Position numbers and translations under genes: made by a program
In this document: one piece after another, positions 25,657 through 35,600 of the stretch
How the letters are laid out: the number at the start of each line of letters is the position of its first letter
Position numbering within the stretch: the stretch's first letter is position 1
NCBI RefSeq assembly: GCF_014698305.1
Contig: NZ_JACJST010000018.1
Span: 1-64,000 of the forward strand
Reading direction: 5' to 3'
Origin: Anabaena lutea FACHB-196
Lineage (GTDB): Bacteria; Cyanobacteriota; Cyanobacteriia; Cyanobacteriales; Nostocaceae
Length of the DNA stretch: 64,000 bases
Notes under the pieces: generated by a model
Told to the model about the DNA's origin: nothing
Databases searched by the model: none
The model's input: only the letters and a program-made list of their open reading frames with translations

Positions 25657-28600
25657 TTACCTATCACCTGCTATACCAGAAGCAGCATGACAACTAGGAG
25701 GAATTAAACCCGAACTTTGCGGTGTGACATTTGGTGCTTCTGCTGTGAGAATTATCTGACCATCAGCAGAAATTATCCATCCTTGTGCTTGCTGAATTAC
25801 CGACTTAGTTGAATTTTGTGGCTGATTATTTATCCTTTCTTGCTGTCTCATAACCAGAGGTGTTCTTTCCTGGTTTTTTGAACGAGTTGCCCATTCTACT
25901 AACCCAGGTGAATTACTAATGTATTCATCAGAATCAGCAGGTACACCACCTTTACCTGTAATTACAAAAGAATTGTTTTTAGCAATTTGCTTATCTGAAC
26001 AAATATCCGTGCCTACTAATGATTCAGCATCGACTAAATTACCGGGTAATTCTATTAAGCCAGAAGTAGGATCTACATCAGGTGTATTGATTTGCACATC
26101 TCCAGCTAGACCAAATTGAGAAGATGCAGTAATATCACTTTTTGGGGTTAATTGAGGACGTAATTCTAGTCCAAAAATAGCATTAGTATTAATGTTGATT
26201 TTCCCACCATTGCCTTGAAAAGCATTAGCTGTAATATCACTGTTTTCATTGGGAAAAGCCACAATCAAGGGAGAATTAATCTTGATATTTCCCCCATTTC
26301 CCTCATTTCCTCCAGCACCGGCAGTTGCAGTTATACGGCTATTATTTCTTAACAAGAATAAATCTTGAATATCGAGATTGATGTTTCCACCTTGGTTACT
26401 GACAGTTTCGGCAGTGATAAAGGATTGATTATCTAAACTCAAAGTACCAGCTTGCAGAGAAATATCTCCACCTTCACCACTACCTTGACTATTTACTCCT
26501 ATTCCTGCACCGTTTTTAATAATTAAGGTTTTGGGGTCAATTTCAATACTACCACTATCACCAGTTGAACCTGTGTCTGTGTTGGCAAATAGTCCAGTTT
26601 CGCTACCATCTAAGGTGATATTGTCTTTGACTTTCAGGTTAATATTTCCAGCTTTAGCATTACCAGAAGTAGCAGTAATAAGTTGTCCTCCAGTATTGGC
26701 AGTAAAGTTATTAGTATTGATATTGATATTACCGCCTTGACCACTACCAGATGTAGAAGCTGATATTTGCACACCATCAGTAATCTTTAAATTTTGGGAG
26801 GTAATTTGAATACTGCCAGCATCACCGCTACCTCTACTTTCAACTGCTAATATTCCTTTTCCTACGATGTTAATATTTTCCGGTGCTGTGATGATTAAGT
26901 CACCACCGTTACCACTAGCAATCGTAGAAGCGGAAATAGTGGAATTAGGGAAGAGGGTAATATCTAAATCGGGTTGATTTTCGTAAGGATTAAGTTTTAA
27001 CGTGCCTGCGGGTGCTTGTCCCTGGGTTTCGGCAAAAACTCCCACCACACCCGCTAGGTTGATTTTAGAGGCATTTAAGGTGATGCTACCACCGCCTTGG
27101 GTGTTTGTTGCAGTGGCAGTGGCAGTGGCGGTGATGCGGGCGGTATCGGATACGGTGAGGTGAGGAGTATTGATGATAATATCGCCGGCTTTTCCTGCAC
27201 CACTGGTTTCAACGGAGAGAATAGGGGAAAAGTCTTGGACACCGAGACCCAGGTTAACTCTATTGGGTGCATTGACAGCGATCGCACCCCCATCACCGTT
27301 GCCTGTAGTTGTGGCGAAGATTTTCCCGCCATTGGCTACTGTTAAGGAGGGTGTATTAAGGGTGATGTCTCCGGCTTTTCCGTCTCCTGTGGTGGAAGCG
27401 GAGATTTCTGAAGCATTTGTCAGGGTTAAGTTGTTGGCATTAATTTGAATATTGCCGGCTTTTCCTGTACTGCTGGTGTTACTGGCAATTTTACTATTAT
27501 TAAACGTGACAATTGCAGGACTGGTGATAGTTACATTTCCTGCGGGTTCACTGCCTTTGGTGTCACTTTCTATGCGACTATCTTTGAAGGTGAGATTACC
27601 TGTGCTGGTAATATTCACATTTCCTGATTGACCTTCTTTACCAATATCCAAGGTTATTTTTCCAAAAAATAAATTATCAATTGTCACCTGTTTACTAGTG
27701 ATAATGTCAGTATTAATTAATGATAAATCGCCAAGACCGTTAACTTGAACATCTCCAGATTTTGAGGAAGAGGACAAAGTTAAGATATCTAAATTTGTAA
27801 TTTTATTTTTCGCTGCTAAGGTAACGTTACCACTCTGTCCTGAAGTTCCTGTTTTGGAAACAGAAAAGGAAGAAAAAACTGGAATTTTTTCGTCTTCATC
27901 TCTAATTCCCTTAATATCGCCACCAGCAGTCAGAGTAATCGCCCCACCATTTCCTGCTGTGCCTGAAGATGAATATGAGAAGGAGTTTAGGTTTTGTGTA
28001 GAGATATCGCCACCAGCAGACAGAGTAATCGTCCCGCCATTTCCTCCTGTTCCTTCAAATGAATATGAGGAGGAGTCTAGGGATTGTGTAGAGATATCGC
28101 CACCAGCAGACAGAGTAATCGCCCCACCATTCCCTCCTGTTCCTTCAAATAAATCTGAAGATGAGTTGGAGAATAGGTTTTGTGTAGAGATATCGCCACC
28201 AGCAGACAGAGTAATCGCCCCGCCATTTCTTGCTGTTCCTACTAATGAATCTGAAAATGAGTTGGAGCTGAGGTTTTGTGTAGAGATATCGCCACCAGCA
28301 GTCAGGGTAATCGCCCCACCATCTTCTAGAGATGAGTAGGAGAATAGGTTTTGTGTAGAGATATCGCCACCAGCCGACAGAGTAATCGCCCCGCCATTTC
28401 TTGCTGTTCCTACAAATGAATCTGAAAATGAGTAGGAGTTGAGGTTTTGTGTAGAGATATTGCCACCAGCCGACAGAGTAATCGCCCTGCCATTTCCTGC
28501 TGTTCCTACAAATGAAAATGAGTAGGAGTTGAGGTCTTGTGTAGTGATGTCGCCACCAGCCGACAGAGTAATCGCCCCGCCATTTCCTGCTGTGCCTGAA

Positions 28601-29805
28601 TTTGAACGTGAGTAGGAGTTGAGGTCTTGTGTAGTGATGTCGCCACCAGCAGTCAGAGTAATCGCCCCACCATTTTTTCCTGTTCCATATCCATACAATG
28701 AACCTGAGTAGGAATTTAGATTTTGTGTAGTAATATTGCCACTAGTGGCAGTTAAAGTTATATTTCCTCCACCCAATTCGGAGCTAGTATTAATATTACC
28801 AATATTTAAACTAACACCTTTAATCTCAACACTCTGTCCATTGTTGCGGATAGTATCTGCCGTATTCATCTGAAAATTACCAACGCCGTTACCATCAGCA
28901 TCAGCAGTAAATATAATTTTACCAATACCATCAGCTAGACTTAAACTGTTACCACTTAAAGGATGAATCGTAATATCATTTATTGCTTGAAATATCAAGT
29001 TTGTATTTCCTGATAATCCTTCTAATGTAGTTTTATCGATTGTGGCGTTATTGTCTTCAGCAATAGTCAGATTTTTGGTATCAAGTAATAATGTATTTGT
29101 ATTAAGATTTCCCCTGACTATCAGATTTTCTGTTCCTACTAATTGAATGTTCCCCTCTAGCGCTGTTAATGTGCCTGTGTTGATGACATTGGCACCAAAA
29201 AAAGTTATATCCTTACCTTCATCAACTGTTAAATTCCCTTGATTATTAATTTGCGCTTGATAATTTCTTAAGGCGTTGGTAAATAATGCTCCTGGTTGGA
29301 TAGAAAGTAAATTACTACTTTGGGGATTTGTCGCACTAAATAAACCATTCTCACCCAACTTAATACTATCAGCGGTTGTCGCAGTAAATGAACCGCGAAT
29401 ATCTAAACTAGCATTGTTGCCAAAAAATATCCCATTGGGATTTATTAAAAATAAATTCGCTGTTCCTTCTACTCCTAACTTTCCGAAAATATTAGAAGCA
29501 TTACCACCAGTCACACGAGTTAATATGTTTTCTATGCCTACAGGATTAGCAAAATTAACAATTCTATTTTCACCAATATTAAATTCTTGAAAACTGTGAA
29601 ATAGATTAATACCTCTGGTTGCACCACCTTCTATGCGGTCTTTGATTGCGTCAATAGGCTTAACAATTGAGCTTTCTTGACCTAATGTCTGATCAGGTGT
29701 GAGTTGAGCCAATACTGTTTGATTGACAGAGGTTAATATTCCTCCTATTGCAAATAAAGTTGCTATTCCTAACTGATAATTATGTAGCTGGAGTTGAGGT
29801 ATCAT
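25657..29805 (-). CDS. Giant TpsA haemagglutinin-like secreted protein (copy 1)
   Basis: A 1382-residue exoprotein. A signal peptide (about residues 1-33) leads into the TPS/haemagglutinin activity domain, with the hallmark NPNGIFFG at about residues 122-129 and GGNASNIFGKLGVEG before it. The rest is a predicted right-handed beta-helix. Around 27900-28740 the gene encodes about nine units of a 25-33 residue repeat (GGAITLSAGGDISTQNL plus a variable Ser/Tyr-rich stretch). The C-terminal 200 residues are shared with the paralogue at 32618, with identical DNA over 25874-26205 and 27387-27630. It lies 68 bp after the CHAT gene on the same strand. It is probably surface-exposed or released; the biological target is unknown. 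Confidence 0.9.
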   Translation of the reverse strand: MIPQLQLHNYQLGIATLFAIGGILTSVNQTVLAQLTPDQTLGQESSIVKPIDAIKDRIEGGATRGINLFHSFQEFNIGENRIVNFANPVGIENILTRVTGGNASNIFGKLGVEGTANLFLINPNGIFFGNNASLDIRGSFTATTADSIKLGENGLFSATNPQSSNLLSIQPGALFTNALRNYQAQINNQGNLTVDEGKDITFFGANVINTGTLTALEGNIQLVGTENLIVRGNLNTNTLLLDTKNLTIAEDNNATIDKTTLEGLSGNTNLIFQAINDITIHPLSGNSLSLADGIGKIIFTADADGNGVGNFQMNTADTIRNNGQSVEIKGVSLNIGNINTSSELGGGNITLTATSGNITTQNLNSYSGSLYGYGTGKNGGAITLTAGGDITTQDLNSYSRSNSGTAGNGGAITLSAGGDITTQDLNSYSFSFVGTAGNGRAITLSAGGNISTQNLNSYSFSDSFVGTARNGGAITLSAGGDISTQNLFSYSSLEDGGAITLTAGGDISTQNLSSNSFSDSLVGTARNGGAITLSAGGDISTQNLFSNSSSDLFEGTGGNGGAITLSAGGDISTQSLDSSSYSFEGTGGNGGTITLSAGGDISTQNLNSFSYSSSGTAGNGGAITLTAGGDIKGIRDEDEKIPVFSSFSVSKTGTSGQSGNVTLAAKNKITNLDILTLSSSSKSGDVQVNGLGDLSLINTDIITSKQVTIDNLFFGKITLDIGKEGQSGNVNITSTGNLTFKDSRIESDTKGSEPAGNVTITSPAIVTFNNSKIASNTSSTGKAGNIQINANNLTLTNASEISASTTGDGKAGDITLNTPSLTVANGGKIFATTTGNGDGGAIAVNAPNRVNLGLGVQDFSPILSVETSGAGKAGDIIINTPHLTVSDTARITATATATATNTQGGGSITLNASKINLAGVVGVFAETQGQAPAGTLKLNPYENQPDLDITLFPNSTISASTIASGNGGDLIITAPENINIVGKGILAVESRGSGDAGSIQITSQNLKITDGVQISASTSGSGQGGNININTNNFTANTGGQLITATSGNAKAGNINLKVKDNITLDGSETGLFANTDTGSTGDSGSIEIDPKTLIIKNGAGIGVNSQGSGEGGDISLQAGTLSLDNQSFITAETVSNQGGNINLDIQDLFLLRNNSRITATAGAGGNEGNGGNIKINSPLIVAFPNENSDITANAFQGNGGKININTNAIFGLELRPQLTPKSDITASSQFGLAGDVQINTPDVDPTSGLIELPGNLVDAESLVGTDICSDKQIAKNNSFVITGKGGVPADSDEYISNSPGLVEWATRSKNQERTPLVMRQQERINNQPQNSTKSVIQQAQGWIISADGQIILTAEAPNVTPQSSGLIPPSCHAASGIAGDR

Positions 29806-29873
29806 GTTATATTCCTTGGTGAAAATTTACTTTCCCTATCCGACAGAGAATTAATTTTTGACATCACTTGATA

Positions 29874-32438
29874 TTACAACCAATTTCCTACTAAAACAAA
29901 TGCTGACCAATAATAGGGATGGGAAAAATTCTTAGTTTGTAAAATTGTAAGTTGAGCGCGGCGAATAACTTCAGCTTTAGTAAGTTTGCTGTTAGCTAAT
30001 TCCTCATAGAATTTCGTCATTAATAAGGCAGTAGCTTCATCATCGACATACCAAAGACTAGCAAGAGTACTACGCGCCCCTGCTCTCACTGCCACACCGG
30101 CTAATCCTAATGAGGCTCTTTTGTCTCCAGCAGCAGTTTTGCAAGCACTGAGAACCAGTAATTCAATTGGGCGAATCTGGTTTCTATTAGGACGTAAAAG
30201 ACTATTTAATTGATCGACATTGAGTCGTTGATCCCAAGTGAGAATAAATGTATCTTCAGCTTTAGAACTGAATTCACCGTGAGTAGCTAAATGAACTACT
30301 TGATAAGCATTTTCTTTAACTTTTTCCTCTAATTTATTGTCAGTAAAAGCATTATTTTTTAGCAAAAATGAACTAGGAACCTGAACTTTAATTCGTTCTA
30401 ATTCAGTGATGACATTAGGAAGTTCAGAAAAACCTAGACGAGCTTCACTTAATCCACCACCAAGAAGCTGAATTTTTTCTCTAGCTAAAGCTTTAGGATC
30501 TATCAGTTGTAAACTGGGAGCGAGAGCAATACTATATTTTTCAATTAGGTATTGTTTACCATCATGAAGAATAGACATAGGAATATTTCGTAAAGCTCCA
30601 TCTGAGATAAAAACTAGATTTTTGATATTACTAGTTTGCAGTTCTCCTTCAATCTTACTTATTAACCAGTTATAAAGTTCTTGGGAGAGTTTTAGCCTGT
30701 TTTGATTTAAAGTTCGTTCTCTGGGACTAGCGACAGCAGCCCGTAGTGCAGCGATATTGGCTTCTATTGTTGACTGAGGTAATATTTTATTGTAGTGGCG
30801 TAGAGGTTTCTGAGGTAGAGCCACAATTACTTCTAAACGGTCTTTGAGAATAATTGTATAAAATATCGCTGATGTGGGGTCAATTTGGTCAATTTGCACA
30901 GGTTTAGCATCTAAACAAGCATTACGAAAGAAGTTGTCTAGTTCTGCTAGTTGCAATGATTCAATTACCTCTCTGGCTTGTTTGAGGTCTTCTTGAGTAG
31001 CTTCTAGTTGCAATAGTAATGCAACTAGCTCTCGATAGACTGGTTCAACACGCTCTCTAAAGTCGAACTGGGCTTCTGAGCTAATTGCTACAATGTCAGT
31101 ACGTATAGATTGAAGAGTTTTAACTGATTTTGTGTAAGCTGCGATCGCACCTTTTTGTTCTTTTTGGGCTGTGAGAACTCTGCCTAATTGCCATTGCCAT
31201 TCATAACTAAGTTCTGGTGCGTTGTTACTTTGAGAAAGAAGCAAGGCTTTTTCAGTTAATTTTTGCGCTTCTTCATAGCGTTGATTCTGTTCATAGAGAT
31301 TTCCTAAAGTTCCCATTGCATAACTTTCGGCTCTTTTATCGTCTAAGTTCTTTGCTAATTGGATTGCTGTTGCCAGTTCATTGGCAATTAGGGGTTGAGA
31401 ATAATTTTCTTGACTCGATTTGAGGAGAGTTCTAGCTAAAGTAATGCGGGAATAAACCGCTGTGCGACTAGGAGGTAATTGAGTAAAACTGCTTTGGATT
31501 TGTGGGATTAATTCTTTGGCTGCTGACAATCTCTCTTCATTTAACAATAGCTCTAATTGGTATAACTGTGCCTGAATCATCAAATCAGATGAAGGAGATT
31601 CTTTAACAGCTTGTTGATAGTAATTTAGGGCTTTTTGAGTTTGATCTTTTTGTAATTTGGTAGTTTTGCCTAAACTCAGAAGTGTTTCCGTAATTGCTGA
31701 CGGCGAGGATAATTTTCGGGATAATACTAAACTCTGCTCCAAAGCTGCTTGAGACTTATCTAATTGTCTGATACTACGCAACACATCTCCTAAACTTTGG
31801 AGTGATTTAGCTTTGAGTAGAGTATCTGGTTGTTGTTCAAGACTTTTCTGAGTGTCTGTTAAAGTTTTGACAGATTGATTATATAATCCTAAAGCCTGTA
31901 ATGCCTGACCTTTGTTGATTTTGCTTCTAATTACTCCTGTATTTTCGCCAATTTTTTGATATGTATTAGCAGCGAGATTCCAAGTATCTAGAGCTTTTTG
32001 GGCATTACCCATAGACAGATGTAATTGTCCTTGAACTTCCAGAGTTTGAGCTAAAATTTGTTGGCGTTCTTTGATATCTGCTATTTTTTCAAGACTATTA
32101 AGAGCAGTTGTTATGGCTTGGTTTGCCTGTGCCAAGTCTCCAATTTTTTGATAGACTAAAGCTAGATTTCTCCAAGCTATCACCTGACCAACTATATCAC
32201 CTTGTTCCCCATAGCCTTTAATAGCTTTTTGCAACAATGAAATAGCTGGTTTAAATTGTCCTTGTTGATATAATTGTTGAGCTTGTTGTTCTAGAGAAAG
32301 GGAATTTATAATAATTTGATTATTGACATTTACATAATTACCGCTATTATTAAGAGTCGTATTTGCTCTCACCGCATCTATTTGAAAACTGCAAGCTAGA
32401 GATAATAAACTCAGAGTTAGAAAGTAAATCTTTTTCAT
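29874..32438 (-). CDS. Secreted TPR-CHAT protein (caspase-like)
   Basis: An 854-residue protein. A signal peptide (about residues 1-25) is followed by roughly ten tetratricopeptide repeats (about residues 48-430; for example AIAWRNLALVYQKIGDLAQA type units). A CHAT domain fills about residues 560-854. The Cys-His dyad of CHAT peptidases is intact: His720 in HLATHGEF and Cys766 in LSACKTAAG. CHAT proteins are caspase-related; some are proteases, though many cyanobacterial ones are untested. Placed between two TpsA genes and apparently exported, it may act in the periplasm or on the surface, for example by cleaving a TpsA. Spacing suggests co-transcription with the 25657 gene. Confidence 0.9.
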   Translation of the reverse strand: MKKIYFLTLSLLSLACSFQIDAVRANTTLNNSGNYVNVNNQIIINSLSLEQQAQQLYQQGQFKPAISLLQKAIKGYGEQGDIVGQVIAWRNLALVYQKIGDLAQANQAITTALNSLEKIADIKERQQILAQTLEVQGQLHLSMGNAQKALDTWNLAANTYQKIGENTGVIRSKINKGQALQALGLYNQSVKTLTDTQKSLEQQPDTLLKAKSLQSLGDVLRSIRQLDKSQAALEQSLVLSRKLSSPSAITETLLSLGKTTKLQKDQTQKALNYYQQAVKESPSSDLMIQAQLYQLELLLNEERLSAAKELIPQIQSSFTQLPPSRTAVYSRITLARTLLKSSQENYSQPLIANELATAIQLAKNLDDKRAESYAMGTLGNLYEQNQRYEEAQKLTEKALLLSQSNNAPELSYEWQWQLGRVLTAQKEQKGAIAAYTKSVKTLQSIRTDIVAISSEAQFDFRERVEPVYRELVALLLQLEATQEDLKQAREVIESLQLAELDNFFRNACLDAKPVQIDQIDPTSAIFYTIILKDRLEVIVALPQKPLRHYNKILPQSTIEANIAALRAAVASPRERTLNQNRLKLSQELYNWLISKIEGELQTSNIKNLVFISDGALRNIPMSILHDGKQYLIEKYSIALAPSLQLIDPKALAREKIQLLGGGLSEARLGFSELPNVITELERIKVQVPSSFLLKNNAFTDNKLEEKVKENAYQVVHLATHGEFSSKAEDTFILTWDQRLNVDQLNSLLRPNRNQIRPIELLVLSACKTAAGDKRASLGLAGVAVRAGARSTLASLWYVDDEATALLMTKFYEELANSKLTKAEVIRRAQLTILQTKNFSHPYYWSAFVLVGNWL

Positions 32439-32548
32439 GGTATTTACCGATTTGTGTGTTGCTGATTAAGAGGGTGATTTTTTTCACGCTCCAGGCGCAA
32501 AGAGTAAGAGTTTTTTGAGATTCAGTCATTTAATCGTAAACCCTGTAC

Positions 32549-32567
32549 GGGCGGGGTTTCCCCGCCC
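32549..32567. repeat. GC-rich palindrome in the TpsA2-CHAT gap
   Basis: gggcgggg (32549-32556), three T's, ccccgccc (32560-32567): a perfect 8-bp stem. It is a common cyanobacterial intergenic palindrome. It sits between the upstream TpsA gene (ends 32618) and the CHAT gene (starts 32438) and could act as a weak terminator or processing site. Confidence 0.65.
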
Positions 32568-32617
32568 TTAATTTAAATTTATTGCATTCAACCGATAACC
32601 CCGTTCAAAAAAGACGA

Positions 32618-35600
32618 TTAATTAGTACTGGTAGCATGACAATCAGGATGATTTAAAGCTGAACTTTGAGGTGTGACATTTGGTGCTTCTGCTGTGAGAA
32701 TTATCTTCCCATCAGCAGAAATTATCCATCCTTGTGCTTGCTGAATTACCGACTTAGTTGAATTTTGTGGCTGATTATTTATCCTTTGTTGCTGTCTCAT
32801 AACCATAGGTATTATTTCCTGTTTTTTTGAACGAGTTGCCCATTCTACTAACCCAGGTGAATTACTAATGTATTCATCAGAATCAGCAGGTACACCACCT
32901 TTACCTGTAATTACAAAAGAATTGTTTTTAGCAATTTGCTTATCTGAACAAATATCCGTGCCTACTAATGATTCAGCATCGACTAAATTACCGGGTAATT
33001 CTATTAAGCCAGAAGTAGGATCTACATCAGGTGTATTGATTTGCACATCTCCAGCTAGACCAAATTGAGAAGATGCAGTAATATCACTTTTTGGGGTTAA
33101 TTGAGGACGTAATTCTAGTCCAAAAATAGCATTAGTATTAATGTTGATTTTCCCGCCATTTCCTTGAAAAGCATTAGCTGTAATATCACTGTTTTCATTG
33201 GGAAAGGTAATAATAAAAGGAGAATTAATCTTGATATTTCCACCATCTCCTCCTGTTCCTGCTGTTGCGGTAATTTTGCTATTATTTCGGAACAATAATA
33301 AATCGTTAATTGTCAGATTAATATTCCCACCTTGGTTAGAAGCAGTTTCCGCACTAATAAAACCTTTATTATCTAAACTCAGAGTACCTGCTTGAATAGA
33401 AACATCTCCACCTTTACCAGTTCCTTCACTATTAACTCCTATCCCTGCACCGTTTTTAATGCTTAAGGTTTGGGGGTCAATATCAATACTACCACTATCA
33501 CCGATAGAACCTTTTTCGGTACTAGCAAATAGTCCGGTGTTTGTTCCGTTCAAGGTAATATTATCTTTAACTTTGACGATGATATTCCCACCTTTACCAC
33601 TACCAGATGTAGAAGCTGAGATTTGCACACCATCACTCAAAGTTAAGTTTTGAGTAGTAATTTGAATATTGCCAGCATCACCTATTCCTTTACTTTCTAC
33701 TGCTAATTTTCCTTTTCCTGCGATGTTAATATTTTCCGGTGCTGTAATAATTAAGTCACCACCTTTACCACTAGCAGTAGTGGAAGCAGAAATAATTGAA
33801 CCAGGGAAGAGGGTAATATCTAAATCGGGTTGATTTTCGTAAGGATTAAGTTTTAACGTACCTGCGGGTGCTTGTCCTTGGGTTTCGGCAAAAACACCGA
33901 CAACTCCGGCTAGGTTCATTTTTGAGGCGTTTAAAGTAATGCTACCACCGCCATCTTTATTAGTAGCTGTTGCAGTTGCTGTGGCGGTAATACGGGCGGT
34001 ATCAGATACGGTGAGGTTAGGAGTATTCACAACGATATTTCCGGCTTTTCCTGCACCACTGGTTTCAACGGAAAGGATAGGAGAAGAATCTTTAACACCG
34101 ATACCGAGATTAACAGCTTTATCTGCATTGATAGTAATTGTACCGCCATCACCTTTGCCTGTGGTTGTGGCGAAGATTTCAGCGCCATTGGCTACTGTTA
34201 GAGTGGGTGTATTAAGGGTAATGTCTCCAGCTTTTCCTTTTGCTGTGGTGGAAGCGGAGATTTCTGAAGCATTTGTCAGGGTTAAGTTGTTGGCATTAAT
34301 TTGAATATTGCCGGCTTTTCCTGTACTGCTGGTGTTACTGGCAATTTTACTATTATTAAACGTGACAATTGCAGGACTGGTGATAGTTACATTTCCTGCG
34401 GGTTCACTGCCTTTGGTGTCACTTTCTATGCGACTATCTTTGAAGGTGAGATTACCTGTGCTGGTAATATTCACATTTCCTGATTGGCCTACTCCACCAA
34501 CATCCAGGGTTCTTTCTTGTCCAAAAATCTTAATTGTCACCTGTTTACTGGTGATGATGGCAGTATTAGTTAATGATAAATCGCCAAAACCATTAATTTG
34601 AACATCTCCAGATTTTGAGGAAGAGGACAAAGTTAAGATATCTAAATTTGTAATGTTATTTCTAGCTGCTAAGGTAACGTTACCACTCTGTCCTGAATTT
34701 CCGGTTTGGGAAACAGAAAAGGAAGAAAACACCGGGAATTCATTGCTAAATTCATCTTTGATACCCTTAATATCGCCACCAGCAGTCAGAGTCATCCCCC
34801 CGCCATCTCCTGCTATTCCTGAAAATGAAGATGAGGAGGAGTTTAGGTCTTGTGTAGAGATATCGCCACCAGCAGTGAGAGTCATCCCTCCGCCATTTCC
34901 TGCTGTTCTTGAAAATGAAGATGAGGAGGAGTCTAGGTTTAGAGTGGAGATATTGCCACCAGCAGTGAGAGTCATCCCTCCGCCATTTCCTGCTGCTCTT
35001 GAAAATGAAAATGAAGATGAGGAGGAGTCTAGGTTTAGAGTGGAGATATCGCCACCAGCAGTCAGAGTCATCCCCCCGCCATCTCCTGCTATTCCTGAAA
35101 ATGAAGATGAGGAGGAGTATAGGGATTGAGTGGAGATATCGCCACCAGCAGATAGAGAAATCGCCCCGCCATTTCCTCCTGTTCCTGAAGATGAAGATGA
35201 GGAGGAGTTTAGGTCTTGTGTAGAGATATCGCCACCAGCAGTGAGAGTCATCCCCCCACCATTTCCTGCTGTTTCTGAAAATGAAAATGAGGAGGAGTTT
35301 AGGGATTGAGTTGAGATATGGCTACCAGCAGTGAGAGTCATCCCCCCGCCATCTCCTGCTATTCCTGAAAATGAAGATGAGGAGGAGTATAGGGATTGAG
35401 TTGAGATATGGCCACCAGCAGATAGAGAAATCGCCCCGCCATTTCTTCCTGTCCCTGAATCTGAATATGAGGAGGAGTCTAGGTTTAGAGTGGAGATATG
35501 GCCACCAGCAGTGAGAGTTATCCCTCCGCCATTTCCTCCTGTTCCTGAATCTGAATATGAGGAGGAGTCTAGGTTTAGAGTGGAGATATGGCCACCAGCA

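Noticed and set aside
27854-28339. 161-residue plus-strand frame with repeated PPADRVI units
   Set aside because: It is the opposite-strand reading of the TpsA1 tandem repeats; the repeat keeps the frame open. The TpsA frame has the signal peptide and TPS domain.
27900-28740. Regular repeats resembling a CRISPR array
   Set aside because: The units are coding, vary in length, keep the TpsA reading frame and have no unique spacers of constant size.
34653-35129. 158-residue plus-strand frame with repeated PPAVRVI units
   Set aside because: Opposite-strand shadow of the TpsA2 repeat array, same reasoning.
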